Shown here piece after piece: positions 24,220-35,979 of a stretch of 64,000 nucleotides of DNA. The stretch comes from Onchocerca lupi (lineage: Eukaryota > Nematoda > Chromadorea > Rhabditida > Onchocercidae): the NCBI GenBank assembly GCA_028564675.1, contig JAOVVO010000006.1, positions 1 to 64,000 on the forward strand, written 5' to 3'. Below the pieces are notes generated by a model. It saw only the letters and a list, made by a program, of their open reading frames with translations. It was not told where the DNA came from and ran no database searches. The translations under genes and the position numbers were made by a program. The number at the start of each line of letters is the position of its first letter. The stretch's first letter is position 1.

Positions 24220-24933
24220 ACATTCATCATTTTTATTTGATGCGAAATATTTCTTACTTGACCTTTCACTGATTAGAGATAACTAATATAGTTCAAGATG
24301 CTAAGAAAAAATTGTATGAATATTTTGTCATCGCTTGGATAATTTTTATTTTCATTGAGAACTACTCATTTTATTTTAATTTAAATATAAGTTATATGAA
24401 GTTACTGAAATTAAGTTTTACTAAAAGTTGTAATACGCTTCCTATTCTTTATTTCCGTTCTATTAATTTTATTAATTTGAATGCATAATTAGCTTATGAT
24501 AGTGTTACAAATGAAGCAGTTCAGGTGATGTTTTCTAGAATAGTATCCGGATGTTGGACGTTTTCTAGGTAATGTCCGGATATTAGATATTTGGATAGTA
24601 TTCTGATATCAGACGTTTTCTAGGTAATGTCCGGACATCCGTTTTGTACGAGAAGTTGTACTTCCTTAATACGATAAAATTTCCGGTTCTTGTATGAAAT
24701 GTTAAGTGCAACATTATCTGAAAAGTTTGCACGCTTTCTAATGACATTGTCATTCTAATAATATTGAATAGACTTTTGTTGAATTTATTTGTTGAATAGA
24801 TTGACGTATGTGATGTAATTTTACACTTTTCTTTTTGGCACTTTGTTGTTGAATATTGGTATCATCTCTTACTGAAGCGATGAATTAGTTAATTATCTCG
24901 ATTGCATAGAATTAAGTTTCATTCATTTTCAGG
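24220..24933. promoter_or_regulatory. Divergent intergenic region between the PDZ and scavenger-receptor genes
   Basis: About 710 bp separate the start codons of two divergently transcribed genes, so both promoters probably lie here. The right end is TTTTCAG immediately before GATGAAT: an acceptor 1 nt upstream of the receptor start codon, which indicates either spliced-leader addition or an upstream 5' UTR exon. A tandem motif array lies at 24526-24640. Confidence 0.55.
24526..24640. repeat. Tandem motif GACGTTTTCTAGGTAATGTCC
   Basis: A 24-bp segment, GACGTTTTCTAGGTAATGTC plus CGGA, occurs at 24557-24580 and 24612-24635. A weaker version (ATGTTTTCTAGAATAGTATC) lies just upstream, and CCGGA/GGACATCC-like half-sites are interspersed. 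It sits about 300 bp upstream of the receptor start codon and could hold regulatory sites, but no factor can be named. Confidence 0.7.
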
Positions 24934-27900
24934 ATGAATATCAGAATTTGTACCATTGGAGCTTTAGCTATCGGCGCTATATTCATTATCATTGGCATTC
25001 TTTCCCTAACTATTGTTCCTCTGGCAGTAGATAAGCAAGTCATCAAGGTTTCTGCTTTCTCATTTATTTTCGTTGATATAAATCAATAGATTATAAACAA
25101 ATAGTGAAATAATAAATAAGATGCTAATTTCATTTTCATTATTTTTAATATTTGTAATATTTTTCGCATCATAGTTATTGCTTAACTAGTTGATAAAGTT
25201 AGTGATCTAATAAGAATAATGTTTGTTTACCTTGAATCCATTGTGATCTTTCTTTTATGTCGGTCATTATGTATATAGTATTGGTGACGTGAAATATTTG
25301 AAGTTGAAACTTTCTCACAATAATATATACTTAATAATTGTGAATAGTCTTCCATTAAGCATATTATTCATTTCAGGTGGTAATAGTAATTGAGAATCAA
25401 TACTGGAATAGGTTGAATTTGAAATATGACTTGTAAATATTTTTAAGCAAATTCGACTACAGTTAACTCCTTATACTTAATCATAGGAAAAATTAAAGTT
25501 CTGAATGCCACAGAAATTCGCTATGACTTTAGGAAGAACATTTGGGCTTCGATGAAAATGGTACTTATAATATAATGACTCAGCGTTGGATTGAGCCAAA
25601 ATATTCAATGAAACTCAAAGTATGGACCGTTTCTGTAAGCAATCCAGATGATGTCATTCAAAATGGGAGCTATCCTCTGTTTGTTGAAAAAGGACCTTAT
25701 GTTTATACGTTAGTTATTTGTATATTTTGTGGAGAAAAAATCAGATGGCTTGTAATTTGGATTGTAGATTGCTTCTTGCTTAAATTGCTTCTGCTAGGTC
25801 AACAATAGCCTTTATTGGGTTTATATAATATTATACATAATATTGCACCTATACAATAGTAAAGATTAAATGAACCATACTATAAATAATGAAAGATAAT
25901 AACAGTCATTTGAATACCCACTACACCGAGAATAATTAAAAAAATGAAACTTTTGTTTTTTTGACTGTCGTTTTCTTTTCATTCCACCCCTGCTACTGCT
26001 CTTGTTAAGCTGTCGCTTGTGCTGTTGAAACCGTCATTAAGTTTTACTGGGATTGAACTATCGCTATTGAACTGATACGGATTTTAAAAATATTGATGCT
26101 GAAAAGCTCTCCGTTAAAGATATTGATGTTGAAAAAACTGATTTCTGTCCATTCGAAAAACTCCTTGTATAGATAATTCTTGATCTTGATTCTGAATGGA
26201 ATCTTACAACACAGTAATCATACAAAGGGTTTATTATCGAGACAAAGGCCGAGACAGTGCTCACAATATTCAGTTCTTATAACATTTTTGACAATTAACA
26301 TAAATCTCAACATTTCACACGATACCCATAAGCTTTATTAGCAGATTGGAAGATGAGAGAGCAAAAAGAAAAATAATTGTTTTTTTTTTTTTTTCGTTTA
26401 TGAAAAAGTCTTTGTGCCGAGATATGGATAAATGATTCATTGTTTGAGAAATATTACAAAAAATAGGATTGTTTTGCTATGTTTATATATAAAATATTTC
26501 GGTTTTACCGACATATTTTACTAATTGATATTTATATTAGTTTGTCATTTAATTTCATAAATTTTTCTGTGTTTTGTGATTAGCATCAATAGCATTTATT
26601 TCCGCCGATTGCTTTCAGTAATTATCCTAGATAATAAATGAATTGATGAGTAAAGTTTGTGTACTGTAATATAGTGAAGTATTTTCAAATTCTTAAGAAA
26701 ATGAGAAAATGTCTTTTGCAGAGAGCATCAGAAGAAAGTGAAGGTGGATTTCATGCAGAATAATACTCGTGTATTATACCGTAATAAGCGGTATTATATC
26801 TACAATGAAAATGAATCATGTGTGAACTGTAGTCTGAATGATTGGGTTACCATACCAAATATTTTGTTCCAGGTATGTGCTGTTTTAATAGTTCTCTTCA
26901 GAAAGTATAAATTATGATGAATATTCGCTCTATTTATTTTGAAAGAAATATAAAATAAAAAGGATCGGTATAGTGCAATAGATTGTCCATTATGTATCTG
27001 TTCTCGAATAATATAAAAATTATCAATAAAATCACTAAGATTGTCTAATTCTGAGTGCATTGCATCAAAAATTATTGAGATAGGAACGAGTATCAAGAGC
27101 AGCTATTATTAATCTATGTTATGAATACGATTCTTTGTATGAATCTTAAGATTTTTGACAGTTTGGAATTCACATTCAATTTTTGTTTTAGTATGTAGCT
27201 AATTTTGCTGCTAAAAGTTCTCCGTTTGTGCGAAAAATAATCAACTTTGCTCTTGATCGTTTCAAACATGAAGGACCATTTATACGTGTTACCGTGAATC
27301 AGGTTTGATTTACCATTACCCATCAGTATTTATGCTATTTATGATTTCTTCATTCTGCTTCTAGATTTTTTCGAGAGAAACAGCATCTTCTGGATTATTG
27401 ATGGTATACTTAAATGAGTTCGTATGATAAAAGAAAACAGCAGAGATAAAATTATTCGATAATAAAACAAAAAATTTTAATTTCAGAGACAAATTTGGTC
27501 CTTAAATTCAATAAATTGTAGAGGCAGACAGTAGTTCGATATATTGCAATCAATAGTGCTATTAAATCTGTGTGAAAATTGGGTGAAGTTAATTTTTTCA
27601 TTTTTTTAGATGCTTTTTGAAGGATATGAGGACCCGGTAATCGAATGGATTTGCAATAATAATACCTGGACCAAGGTTTTGTGTAAAATTGCAGAGATTC
27701 CAAAGCGCATAAAATTTTTGGTATATTTTTAAAGTTTGAAGAATGTAGAAATTTGAAAAATTTCCTTAATGACAGTCTTTCTGCAAAATGTTCTAATCAT
27801 CGTTTTGAATGTAAATAAAAATTTTTTATTGTGTAAATGCACATATTATTCTATATAGGACTTGAATTGAAATTGGACATCTCAAATGTAACAATTTCAT

Positions 27901-30900
27901 AATAAGTTAACTGGTACCATTAATATTTGTTGAATAAATGGATCACTTTTGCTTATAAAAATGGTATTTTTGAAAAAGATCCGAAAACTTTTGAGATTTT
28001 TAATGAGTACTTTTTCAGGAAAATGCTACAGATGATGGCGAATATTTGATTGATACTGGATTGGAAAATGCCGAAAAAATTGGTCGAGTGTATGCATGGA
28101 ATGGACGAAATGAAACACCGTGGTGGGGTACTGCACAAGCACGGCAAATCAATGGAACAGATACACAACTATTTCCACCATTCTTATCAGCATCGAATGA
28201 TTTGCCCATTTTTCTTGGAGAAATGGGCAGGTAAGATTTGCCGAAAATGTAATTTCTGTTTCCAAAAAACTAATTTTTGTACTAATTAAGCAGAAATGAT
28301 TTTATGATTACTACAAACAGTATTTATATGGTCCAAATATTAATATTTTACTAAAGAGTAGGAAAAAATGGACAGGATTCTATTAAGAATTGTCTGAAAT
28401 AGACTGAGATAATCACATTTTGATTTATCACACTTTGATGCTTGAAGTTTTAAAAGTTCAAAAAATTATGTATTTTTTGAGTGGATTTGTTCGGCTACTT
28501 CTAAAAAAGAAAATCCCTGTTTTTCTTGTCGATGTTTTCCGATTTCTTTCTTTCTTATTCTTCATTTTAACTTTCACTTTCGAAAATTTAAAAAAACTTG
28601 CGGGTAAATAATATGTTAAGGGGTAAAAACGAAGACAGAAGTTTCATAATCGCTGAGTTACAAGAATTTCTTTTACACTGTTATGTTTACATTCAAAATA
28701 CATTCCTTACTTTGTTTATCAAAATGTTTATCAAATCCAAAAATCAATTCAGTAGAAAAAAAAACATTAGCAACCACAATGGTGGATTTAAATCTAAGCA
28801 GGCTCATTGATATTAGTAAACTTAGTAAACTTCGACTTTCGGTCCATTTGACAAATTTCTGATTAATCACTGCATAATCTTGTCAATCGTTTGGAAGCAT
28901 TTGCTTTAGGTAATTTTTTCGTCGATAACGTTTCACAGTAATTTCTGAGCTTAGTATTTATGCCATTATTAAGATAAACAGAAAAGTATGGCTGGTTGAT
29001 GATTAAGGATTTTAATTAGCACAGATATGGTTGTGATTCGATAAAGAAATGACAAATGTCTTTTGAACTTTCAGGCTGTATCAACATCTTAGAGTTTAGC
29101 CATATGAAAAAAGTAGAGAATTGGTATATTCATAAAAGATCGCTCTGTACAGTATCTTTGGATATCTTAGAGACTCTAAATGAAATAAAAATAAATCAAA
29201 TTATGGAATAAGATTACAGAAATTATATATTTCCTAAATAAATTATTTTATTTTTCCTAGACATTCTATTTTTTAAGTGATGATCATTTCTGTTCTTAAG
29301 TGTTGATCACCTTATTGAGCATTCTACCCAATTGCTATGAGTAAACATGGAGATAAATTTCTCTGCATTTAAACCAGTTATATAAAGATAATCTGTTATT
29401 GAAATTTGACAAACATAGGAAAGAAAAAAGCTTGTTTAGGAAATATTCCGTTAGCAGTGTGGAATATTATTAGATAAAGAATGATATTTCTCCATTTAAT
29501 AATTATGAATATTTTCCAACTAGAAAGTTTTTTTTTCCTGAAATTCCTCTAACTTCAACAACAAATTGTAAATAAATAAATAAATAATAGCATTTTATTC
29601 TTTTTGATAGCAGTTTTGGTATATCAATTAATTAATTTTTTGAATTTAGGCAAATAGCTGTTCAGAATTTCTATCATTTACGTATAATTTATATTTAAAT
29701 TTGCCGTATATTTGTTTATTCCTTTACTAGTGAAAAATTTTATACATAAAGCTAAAATTTTGTATGCCGGTAATTTTGATTCCCGAGAAACTGGAAAATA
29801 TTGGGTTACTGATTCTCGATTTTTAGAGAAATATATGCATTTTTTTCCTATTCCAGCTTGTTTTGGTGCTTCTCTTGAAAACGCTTGTATCTTTTTGATC
29901 CAATTTAGACCTAATTTTACTTGGAAAAGTTTGAGAAATTAAACATTCGCTGTTCCTAGCTTTCTAAAAGAAAATTAGCATATTTTATTCTGATTTCCTT
30001 GATTTTCTTATTTTTAAGGCTTGAAGAAAATGAAAACTTTTAATCAGGTAAATCGAATCAAATTGATATATTGTCGCATAGATTCGTAACTTCTGGACAA
30101 AATTATCAGTATTTACTCCAGTTTCTTTGACTTTCAAATTTCAAATATAAGTTGAATCTTTTTCTTTTTTTTAAAAAATTGAAATCGAGCTGAAAAGAAG
30201 GTGCCAAATTCTCCCAATACATTGTTTCCGCAAAAACACTTTTTATTCTCTAATCATTTAACTAATAAAATGATTTTAAAAAAGATCATCGAGAGCATTC
30301 AAAATTAAGATTAATTTCATTTCAAAAAAAATTAATTCCAATTTGGGTGCGCGCTCTATCTTTGGCATTAATTTTAATATACTATCGTTCCCACTTAAAA
30401 ATGACTTTTTAACTAGCTATGAAGTAGGGCCAAAGAATATATCTGTTTAATGAGAGCAATTCGATGAGTCATTAATTAGCAATAGATCATTAATTAGCGG
30501 CAAGAAGTTTTAAATTTGCCATTCATCGATTTTTGCTATGGTCATTACGGATATTAATCTCATTAACTTATCTATAATATACCGCATGAATGCCACAACA
30601 GCTCTCATATGTAGGCCTAATATAGCGCTCCCGTGGCCTAATGGATAAGGCGTTGGTCTCCTAAGCCATGCAATATCAGTGAGTCAACCAACGATGGGGG
30701 TTCAAGTCCCCCCGGGAGCCCAACATTTTATATACAAAATTATTCTGTCCTTTTCTAAAAGTATTGATAATAACTTTCTAAAATTACCCTGCAAATGAAA
30801 CCAATTCATTCGATGCTTTTCACTTTCGGTTTAGATCAAAATACGTCACCGCACAAGGTATACGGTAAGAGAATGAGAGGATATGTGTCATCGCTAGAAC

Positions 30901-33900
30901 AGACCAAAGAGATTTAGAAATTTTTATTTTAAAAAATTTAAAAGTCTATGGCAGTTCATATCTATGGCGCCTTCCCATTATTTTCATCCGCATCTTTTTA
31001 TTGAACATCCCTACTTCTATTTCTACTCAATTTTAATAGTTGGAGCAATTGAATTTAATTTTTGGCATCAAAAAATTTTGTGAATTAAATTCCAAAAGAA
31101 TTTTGGAATTGAATTCACAAAGCAGAAATGAGAGGATTGTAGTATAATTAGCTAAAACTTTTATTCTAAGACAGTTTTTTGCTTAGTCTATTAATCTTTT
31201 TTTTGCTGTTTCCAGAACTAGAATTTTCAAATAGATCTTTGCAGTTTTTAATTAAAAAATGAGCTATTTTTAAAGTAAGAAATATAGAAATAACTGAACA
31301 AAAATAGAAAAAAAAAGCACTGACGGAAAGGTTATTATTAGAAATTATTATTATTAGACTACCTGGATGGGCCGCGCTCCGCGTGTCCGACTCCAGCTGG
31401 TCTATATAAATAAAAATGTCAATTTTCGTTTATTCAAAATCTTGAACCTCCGAAAGTTTTTGAATACGCTCCTTATCTATATTAATTCAAAATCTTAGAT
31501 ATCGGAAAATCCTTACCTATTTGTTTTGAAATTTTGACACAACGTTGAATTCGAGTACGCGCATATTTTTGTACATGCTTTGCTATAGCTCAGTCTGGTT
31601 AAGTGGAAAAAAAAGAAAAGAGAAAAACGTGTTTCTAGTATCGGGGAAAAAAACTGGTACTTTGTAATTTGATTTGTAGTTTGGTTGGATTGGAGATTGA
31701 TTCTTGATATTATGATTCGGCTAGGTCAGTAATAGGTGTGAGGAGGTATTTTATGTCTTGTGTGACGGATATGAGTCCTGTTGGGAAAGGTTTTACTGAT
31801 TGATGAAGAGTGATTCGTTGTAACAAACAAATATCAGAGAACATCCAGACAAATTGATCAGTGGATTATTCTTTCCTTTGTCGATGATAAAAAAGAATAC
31901 TATTCGAGTGAATTGTCGGATTGTCGCTACTATTGCGTCGCTTTGAACTGTCGAACTGGAACACTTAGAACTCCGAACTGTTGCTGTTACTGCGTCGATC
32001 TTTGCGATTATCTGTGAATTGGAGGTTGAATTTGGTGGTAAACATGTTTGTGTCACTTTCGAAACTATATCGTGCCACTTCACCTTTAGTATTCCTTAAT
32101 CAGTGTCAAACACGACCCCATGTTTAGCAGTCGTGCGATTACAATCGTTTGCATTCTGGTATAACCCAGCTGATGATTATAGTTTGATCCCGCATGTTCT
32201 CATCGGCACTATGACTGATATATGTCTTTATTGCACGGCTCTAAAATTTAATGGAGAAAGAAAAGAATGGTTGCGCAATCGGAAAAAAAAATTTAAACTG
32301 TCTCAACTTGAACCACCAGAGCCATTAAAAACTTTTGCTTGCCGGATATACCGCGAATCAAGGCGTTTCCTATCTAAAATCAAGAAATATAACTCGAACT
32401 TCCAAATGACGTCGTTCGGCGCAGAAATCTTAACGTTGTGATAAAAAATATGATATATGGACCTTGCGGTACATTGAATCCAGATTCACCATGCGTGGAA
32501 AATGCTTCATGCGATATCCTCGAGCATTAGCATTAAACACAGTTACAAGAAATGATGGATATCTTTTATACAGAAGATCAGTTGAAGATGGCAGGTTATA
32601 AATGTGGAATGGTGACATCGAAGTAATAACCGGTTAACAACCCACCGGTTATTCCATATTCGCTTTTGCTATTAAAAGCATACAAAGCGCTCTTAAACGT
32701 GGAGTACTGTAACTCCATTAAGTCGATCAAATACATTTGTAAATACGTGAATAAAGGCAGCGACATGGCAGTTTTTGACATGCAGCCAGAAAGAAGTGAT
32801 AGGAATGCGGTATTACATATCGATGAAATCGCGCAGTATTAGAGTGGAAGATACATAAACAGCAATGAATCTGTATGGCGAAATTAATTATTATTAATTG
32901 TTATTAATTATTATTGATTATTATTAATTATTACTGATCATTATTAATTTTTATTAATTGTTGTTCATTATTGTTAATGACTATTAATTAGTACTGATTA
33001 TTATTTATTATTATATTGTTATTATTAATTATTATCAATTGTTATTATTATTATTATCATTATTATTAATTATCATTATTATTGATTATTATCATTATTA
33101 CTATTAATTATTACTATTGTTACTATTATTAATTATTATCATTATTATTATTAAATTATTATTATTAATTAATTATTGTTGTTACTATTGTTAATTAATT
33201 ATCGCTATCATTATTATTTATTAATTATTGGTATTAATTTATTAGTTAATTATTGCTATTATTATTAATTATTACTTATGATTATTAAGGAAAAGAAAAA
33301 AAGAAAGGGAGATGGAAGGATGAGGGAGAGTGAGAGAAAAAAGAGATGGAAGGATGAAGGAGAGTGAGAGAAAAAAATGGAGGCGGAGTCAATAAACCCC
33401 GTCCTCTCGCTTACTTTTAGTTGTTCACGTGAAGAAATAAGTGTGTCTATATAAAAATGATGTCCTATTGGGGCACAGGTTGGGTCAAAATTTGAAAAGA
33501 ATCGGTGGAGAACTTCCGGAGGTTCGTTCGGGGTAACAGGTAGCATTTAAATTCTTATTTATGAAGATTATAATTAAAGCGGAGAGATCATTATTATGTG
33601 AATTGAAATCGTTTATTATTGATCACATCTGAAAACAACAAGTCAAACTTCAACTGTTTTTTCCAATCTTTATAATTTTAATCATTTCAATTTTTATTCC
33701 AGTTTATTTTGAAGAATCTGTTCTTTTGATGTATCTATTTCTATATTATAATAATATTTATTGTTCTAGTTTCGAATGTTTGGATGCAGTGTATTTCTCT
33801 TCATAAAACTTCTACAAGTTTAAATTTTGAAATTAAGTTCAACTCTTCATTTGATAAAATCACAGAGATCAAATTTTTGCAGGAATTAATTCATAAATTT

Positions 33901-35979
33901 GAAAATATGGACATATGATATACATAATTTCAGGTCAATTTACTTACGTTATGAAAAATCAGTGCTACATGGACGAATACCATCATATCGCTTTGTGATT
34001 CCATCATCAGTTTACGATCCATTTTTGCCTGAAAATAAAGGATTCTGTAGTAAAGAGACACCACGCTATTTTGATACTGATGTTCAACCTCGTCAGTTTC
34101 TTACTATAAATCAGGATGATTTCAATTAAGCAATAGGATAAAAAATTTAAATTTAAACATTTGAAATGAAGCAAGACTTCAGAAATTAAATCCATGATTT
34201 CTGGCTTCATTCTACTAAGCAGTTTATTTTATCCTATTCACCAACATTATAGTGATTTTATGATTTTTTAGAAGGATGCTTACCTGCTGGTTTGTTTGAT
34301 ATTGGTCGCACAAAACCAGGATCTCCTCCTATCTATATGTCCGGTGTTCATTTCTTCCAGTCACCTCCACAAGTTTATCAAAATTTCACCGGTTTTCCAC
34401 ATCCAAATAGTAGCCAGAGAACATATATTGATCTTGAACCAGTCAGTTTAAAAATTAAAAGCTTATGTGTCAAATTTAATTAAGTTCTTAACTTTTTTTT
34501 CTCTTGAAAAAGCAAGGACTTTATCTTTCAGAAATTCCAATAATAAGTTGCAATTTGAATTTTTAATTTCACAAAAATTCCTTGCATTTGATTGATGAAT
34601 TTTGAAAAGATTAGATCTTTGGCATCAAGATTTAAATTTTATTGATTTCAGATCACGGGCATTATCGTGGAGGTTTTTGAAGCTTCTCAAATTAATATTG
34701 GAATGATCAATAGCAGTTTGCAGTTCGCTTTTTTCTTTTTTTCTCTTTTTTTTTTTTCTATTTTTCACTACCATATCATTACTAGAGCCTATGGATAGTA
34801 AATTAACATAAATAATTGATGATTGACATTATGAATTTCTTTGAAAAAATAATGATGAAGCATTTTCCATAAAGTTTTATTACAGCAGAACTTCCATTGC
34901 ACTGATTTTTTTTTGGGAGTTCCAGCTCTTTCACCACTCTAATATAATTTTAATGTAATAAAGGGATAAAATAACACAAATTGATGAAAATTAAATCAAA
35001 ATCGAATTATGCAATAAAATAACGAAAATATAAATATTTCTAATAATATGCTTTGTTATTTATAATTAAAGGGAAACCCGATTTTTTGAATATTGAAAAA
35101 AATAATTTCGAAAATAGTATTTTTTTTTAGCATGCTTAATTGCTTAATTTCGAAAATAGTATTATTTTTTTTAGCATGCTTAATAAAATCCCGAGAATGA
35201 TTGTGCCTGTACTATGGATAAATGAGATGATAAGCTTGGATGAATATACAAAGAAGGATTTGGAGAAAATTACATTCATGCCACTAGGAGTAAGTTGTTG
35301 TAATTTAGTGGTTTATCAGAAATGCTGATATTTTAATTAGTGGATGAATTCGTATAAATTTTAAAGACTTTCAATAAATTCTCCGGAATTTTAAAAATTT
35401 TCTTTATATACAACATTGTTTAGCATACCGTAAAGTGACGGTAACAAATAATATTATGCTCAGTAGTTGAACTTGGAAATTTCATACAATTTTCTTACAC
35501 AACTGTATTGTAGGCACGCATTCTTGGTATTTCATTAGTAGGTGCTGGCATATTTCTTTGGGCAGTTTTCTTGATAATTTCATTGGTCACAATATACTTA
35601 AAAGTAAGTTATTATTTAATTCTTAGCGAATTTCTGTTGATTTACCGGAACTTTGTCGATTTTTATGATGCAATATGCGGTCCCAAACATTTTTTTTGTA
35701 GAAAGTTTCATGCTCAGGAAAATAATGTTTTGATATAATTTATATAATTTTGGTGATAGTGGAAAACGTGGAAATCCACTTTCTTGATTTGATAAGTAAG
35801 AGCTGTTGATAAGAGAGAGAAAAATTGAAAAATTATAGAATTTTGAAAAAATGCAAAAATATTAAAAAACAGATCGACTCTAAAATGGCTGAAAATGATC
35901 TGTTAATCAGTGCGTTTTTCTATTCTAGAGAAACGCTGATGACGAAACACATTTGATTGAAGATGACGTGGAAAACTGA
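24934..35979 (+). CDS. CD36 / class B scavenger receptor family protein
   Basis: Family members (CD36, SR-BI, LIMP-2, nematode scav genes) are two-pass membrane glycoproteins that bind or transfer lipids, lipoproteins or lysosomal enzymes. Twelve exons give 509 aa: 24934-25047, 25533-25708, 26722-26872, 27192-27302, 27610-27720, 28019-28230, 33934-34091, 34272-34441, 34652-34722, 35175-35289, 35514-35603, 35929-35979. An N-terminal helix (IGALAIGAIFIIIGIL) is followed by the ectodomain (RWIEPKY, NGSYPLFVEKGPYVYTEHQ, PSSVYDPFLPENKGFC, GCLPAGLFDIG, GSPPIYMSGVHFFQSPPQVY, IPRMIVPVLWINE). A second helix (GISLVGAGIFLWAVFLIISL) and a short acidic cytoplasmic tail close the protein. Many N-glycosylation sequons and paired cysteines fit. 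Intron 6 is 5.7 kb and holds a tRNA and Helitron debris. The acidic tail lacks an obvious LIMP-2-like dileucine signal, though ETHLIED is weakly similar. Confidence 0.95.
30627..30720 (+). tRNA. tRNA-Arg (anticodon CCT) with 22-nt intron
   Basis: GCTCCCG (30627-30633) pairs with CGGGAGC (30713-30719). The D arm is GCC-TAATGGATAA-GGC, the anticodon stem TTGGT/ACCAA, the loop CTCCTA plus A with anticodon CCT at 30660-30662, and the T arm GGGGG-TTCAAGT-CCCCC. The anticodon loop is split after position 37 by a 22-nt insert (30664-30685), the canonical place for a nuclear tRNA intron. The mature form is about 72 nt and reads AGG. It lies in intron 6 of the scavenger-receptor gene, same strand as its host. 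Confidence 0.92.
31366..31403 (+). repeat. GC-rich hairpin-like block, possible Helitron 3' end
   Basis: TGGGCCGCGCTCCGCGTGTC and the following CGACTCCAGCTGG form a short GC-rich, partly self-complementary block in AT-rich DNA. It ends CTGG directly before TCTATATAAATAAAAATG. Helitrons end in a short hairpin followed by CTRR, and start with TC. Confidence 0.5.
31404..31600 (+). mobile_element. Short-element / Helitron 5'-end copy
   Basis: Starts TCTATATAAATAAAAATGTC and continues with TTTCGTTTATTCAAAATCTT, nearly the same as the terminal sequence of the 46.9-kb copy read on its minus strand. Further in are GAAATTTTGACACAACGTTG and GAATTCGAGTACGCGCAT, shared in part with the 4.7-kb and 49.4-kb copies. 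No matching right terminus was found, so the copy is truncated or is the 5' end of the Helitron whose coding remnants start about 500 bp downstream. Confidence 0.6.
32103..32881 (+). pseudogene. Helitron Rep/helicase gene remnant, internally deleted and truncated
   Basis: Three recognisable Helitron transposase blocks lie in order but in different frames. Block one (about 32190-32430) reads IGTMTDICLYCTALKF, LSQLEPPEPLK and YNSNFQMTSFGAE. Block two (about 32445-32590) reads MIYGPCGTLNPDSPC and then, shifted, NTVTRNDGYLLYRRS. Block three (about 32700-32881) reads VEYCNSIKSIKYICKYVNKG and, after a stop, GRYINSNESVWR. In intact Helitrons the catalytic HUH part of Rep and several hundred residues separate blocks one and two; here they are joined almost directly. 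The helicase half is missing: coding similarity stops where the ATT-rich tract starts. In-frame stops and frameshifts make it inactive. Confidence 0.88.
32882..33285. repeat. ATT/TTA-rich low-complexity tract
   Basis: About 400 bp made almost only of A and T with irregular ATT, ATTA and TTATT triplets and occasional G or C. It begins exactly where the Helitron coding remnant is cut, so expansion or a breakpoint at the deletion junction is likely. Confidence 0.85.
33286..33380. repeat. Polypurine tract with 34-bp duplication
   Basis: Nearly pure A/G on the + strand. GAGATGGAAGGATG recurs at 33309 and 33343, a 34-bp period with one difference. Together with the preceding AT tract it forms an unusual strand-asymmetric block within the receptor intron. 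Confidence 0.85.
33447..33570 (+). mobile_element. Second short-element-like copy next to the Helitron remnant
   Basis: Contains TCTATATAAAAATGATGTCC and, about 30 bp on, TCAAAATTTGAAAAGAATCG and GTGGAGAACTTCC. The latter resemble TCAAAATTTCAAATCAATCG and GTGAAGAACTTG in the 4.7-kb element. No right terminus is identified. Confidence 0.45.
35104..35187. repeat. Duplicated splice-acceptor segment before exon 10 of the scavenger receptor
   Basis: AATTTCGAAAATAGTATT plus a T-run, TAG and CATGCTTAAT occurs twice, about 42-44 bp apart. Only the second acceptor (exon start 35175) keeps the frame. The first would add 44 nt and run into a stop. Confidence 0.85.

Larger units (their letters stand above)
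28231..33933. other. 5.7-kb intron 6 of the scavenger receptor gene
   Basis: By far the longest intron of this gene. It contains tRNA-Arg(CCT) at 30627-30720 and a repeat cluster from 31370 to about 33570: short-element ends, Helitron coding remnants, an ATT-rich tract and a purine tract. The stretches 28231-30626 and 30721-31369 show no coding exon. Confidence 0.8.

Noticed and set aside
33265..33546. 94-codon minus-strand open frame over the purine tract
   Set aside because: The frame results from the low-complexity polypurine sequence and mobile-element sequence.
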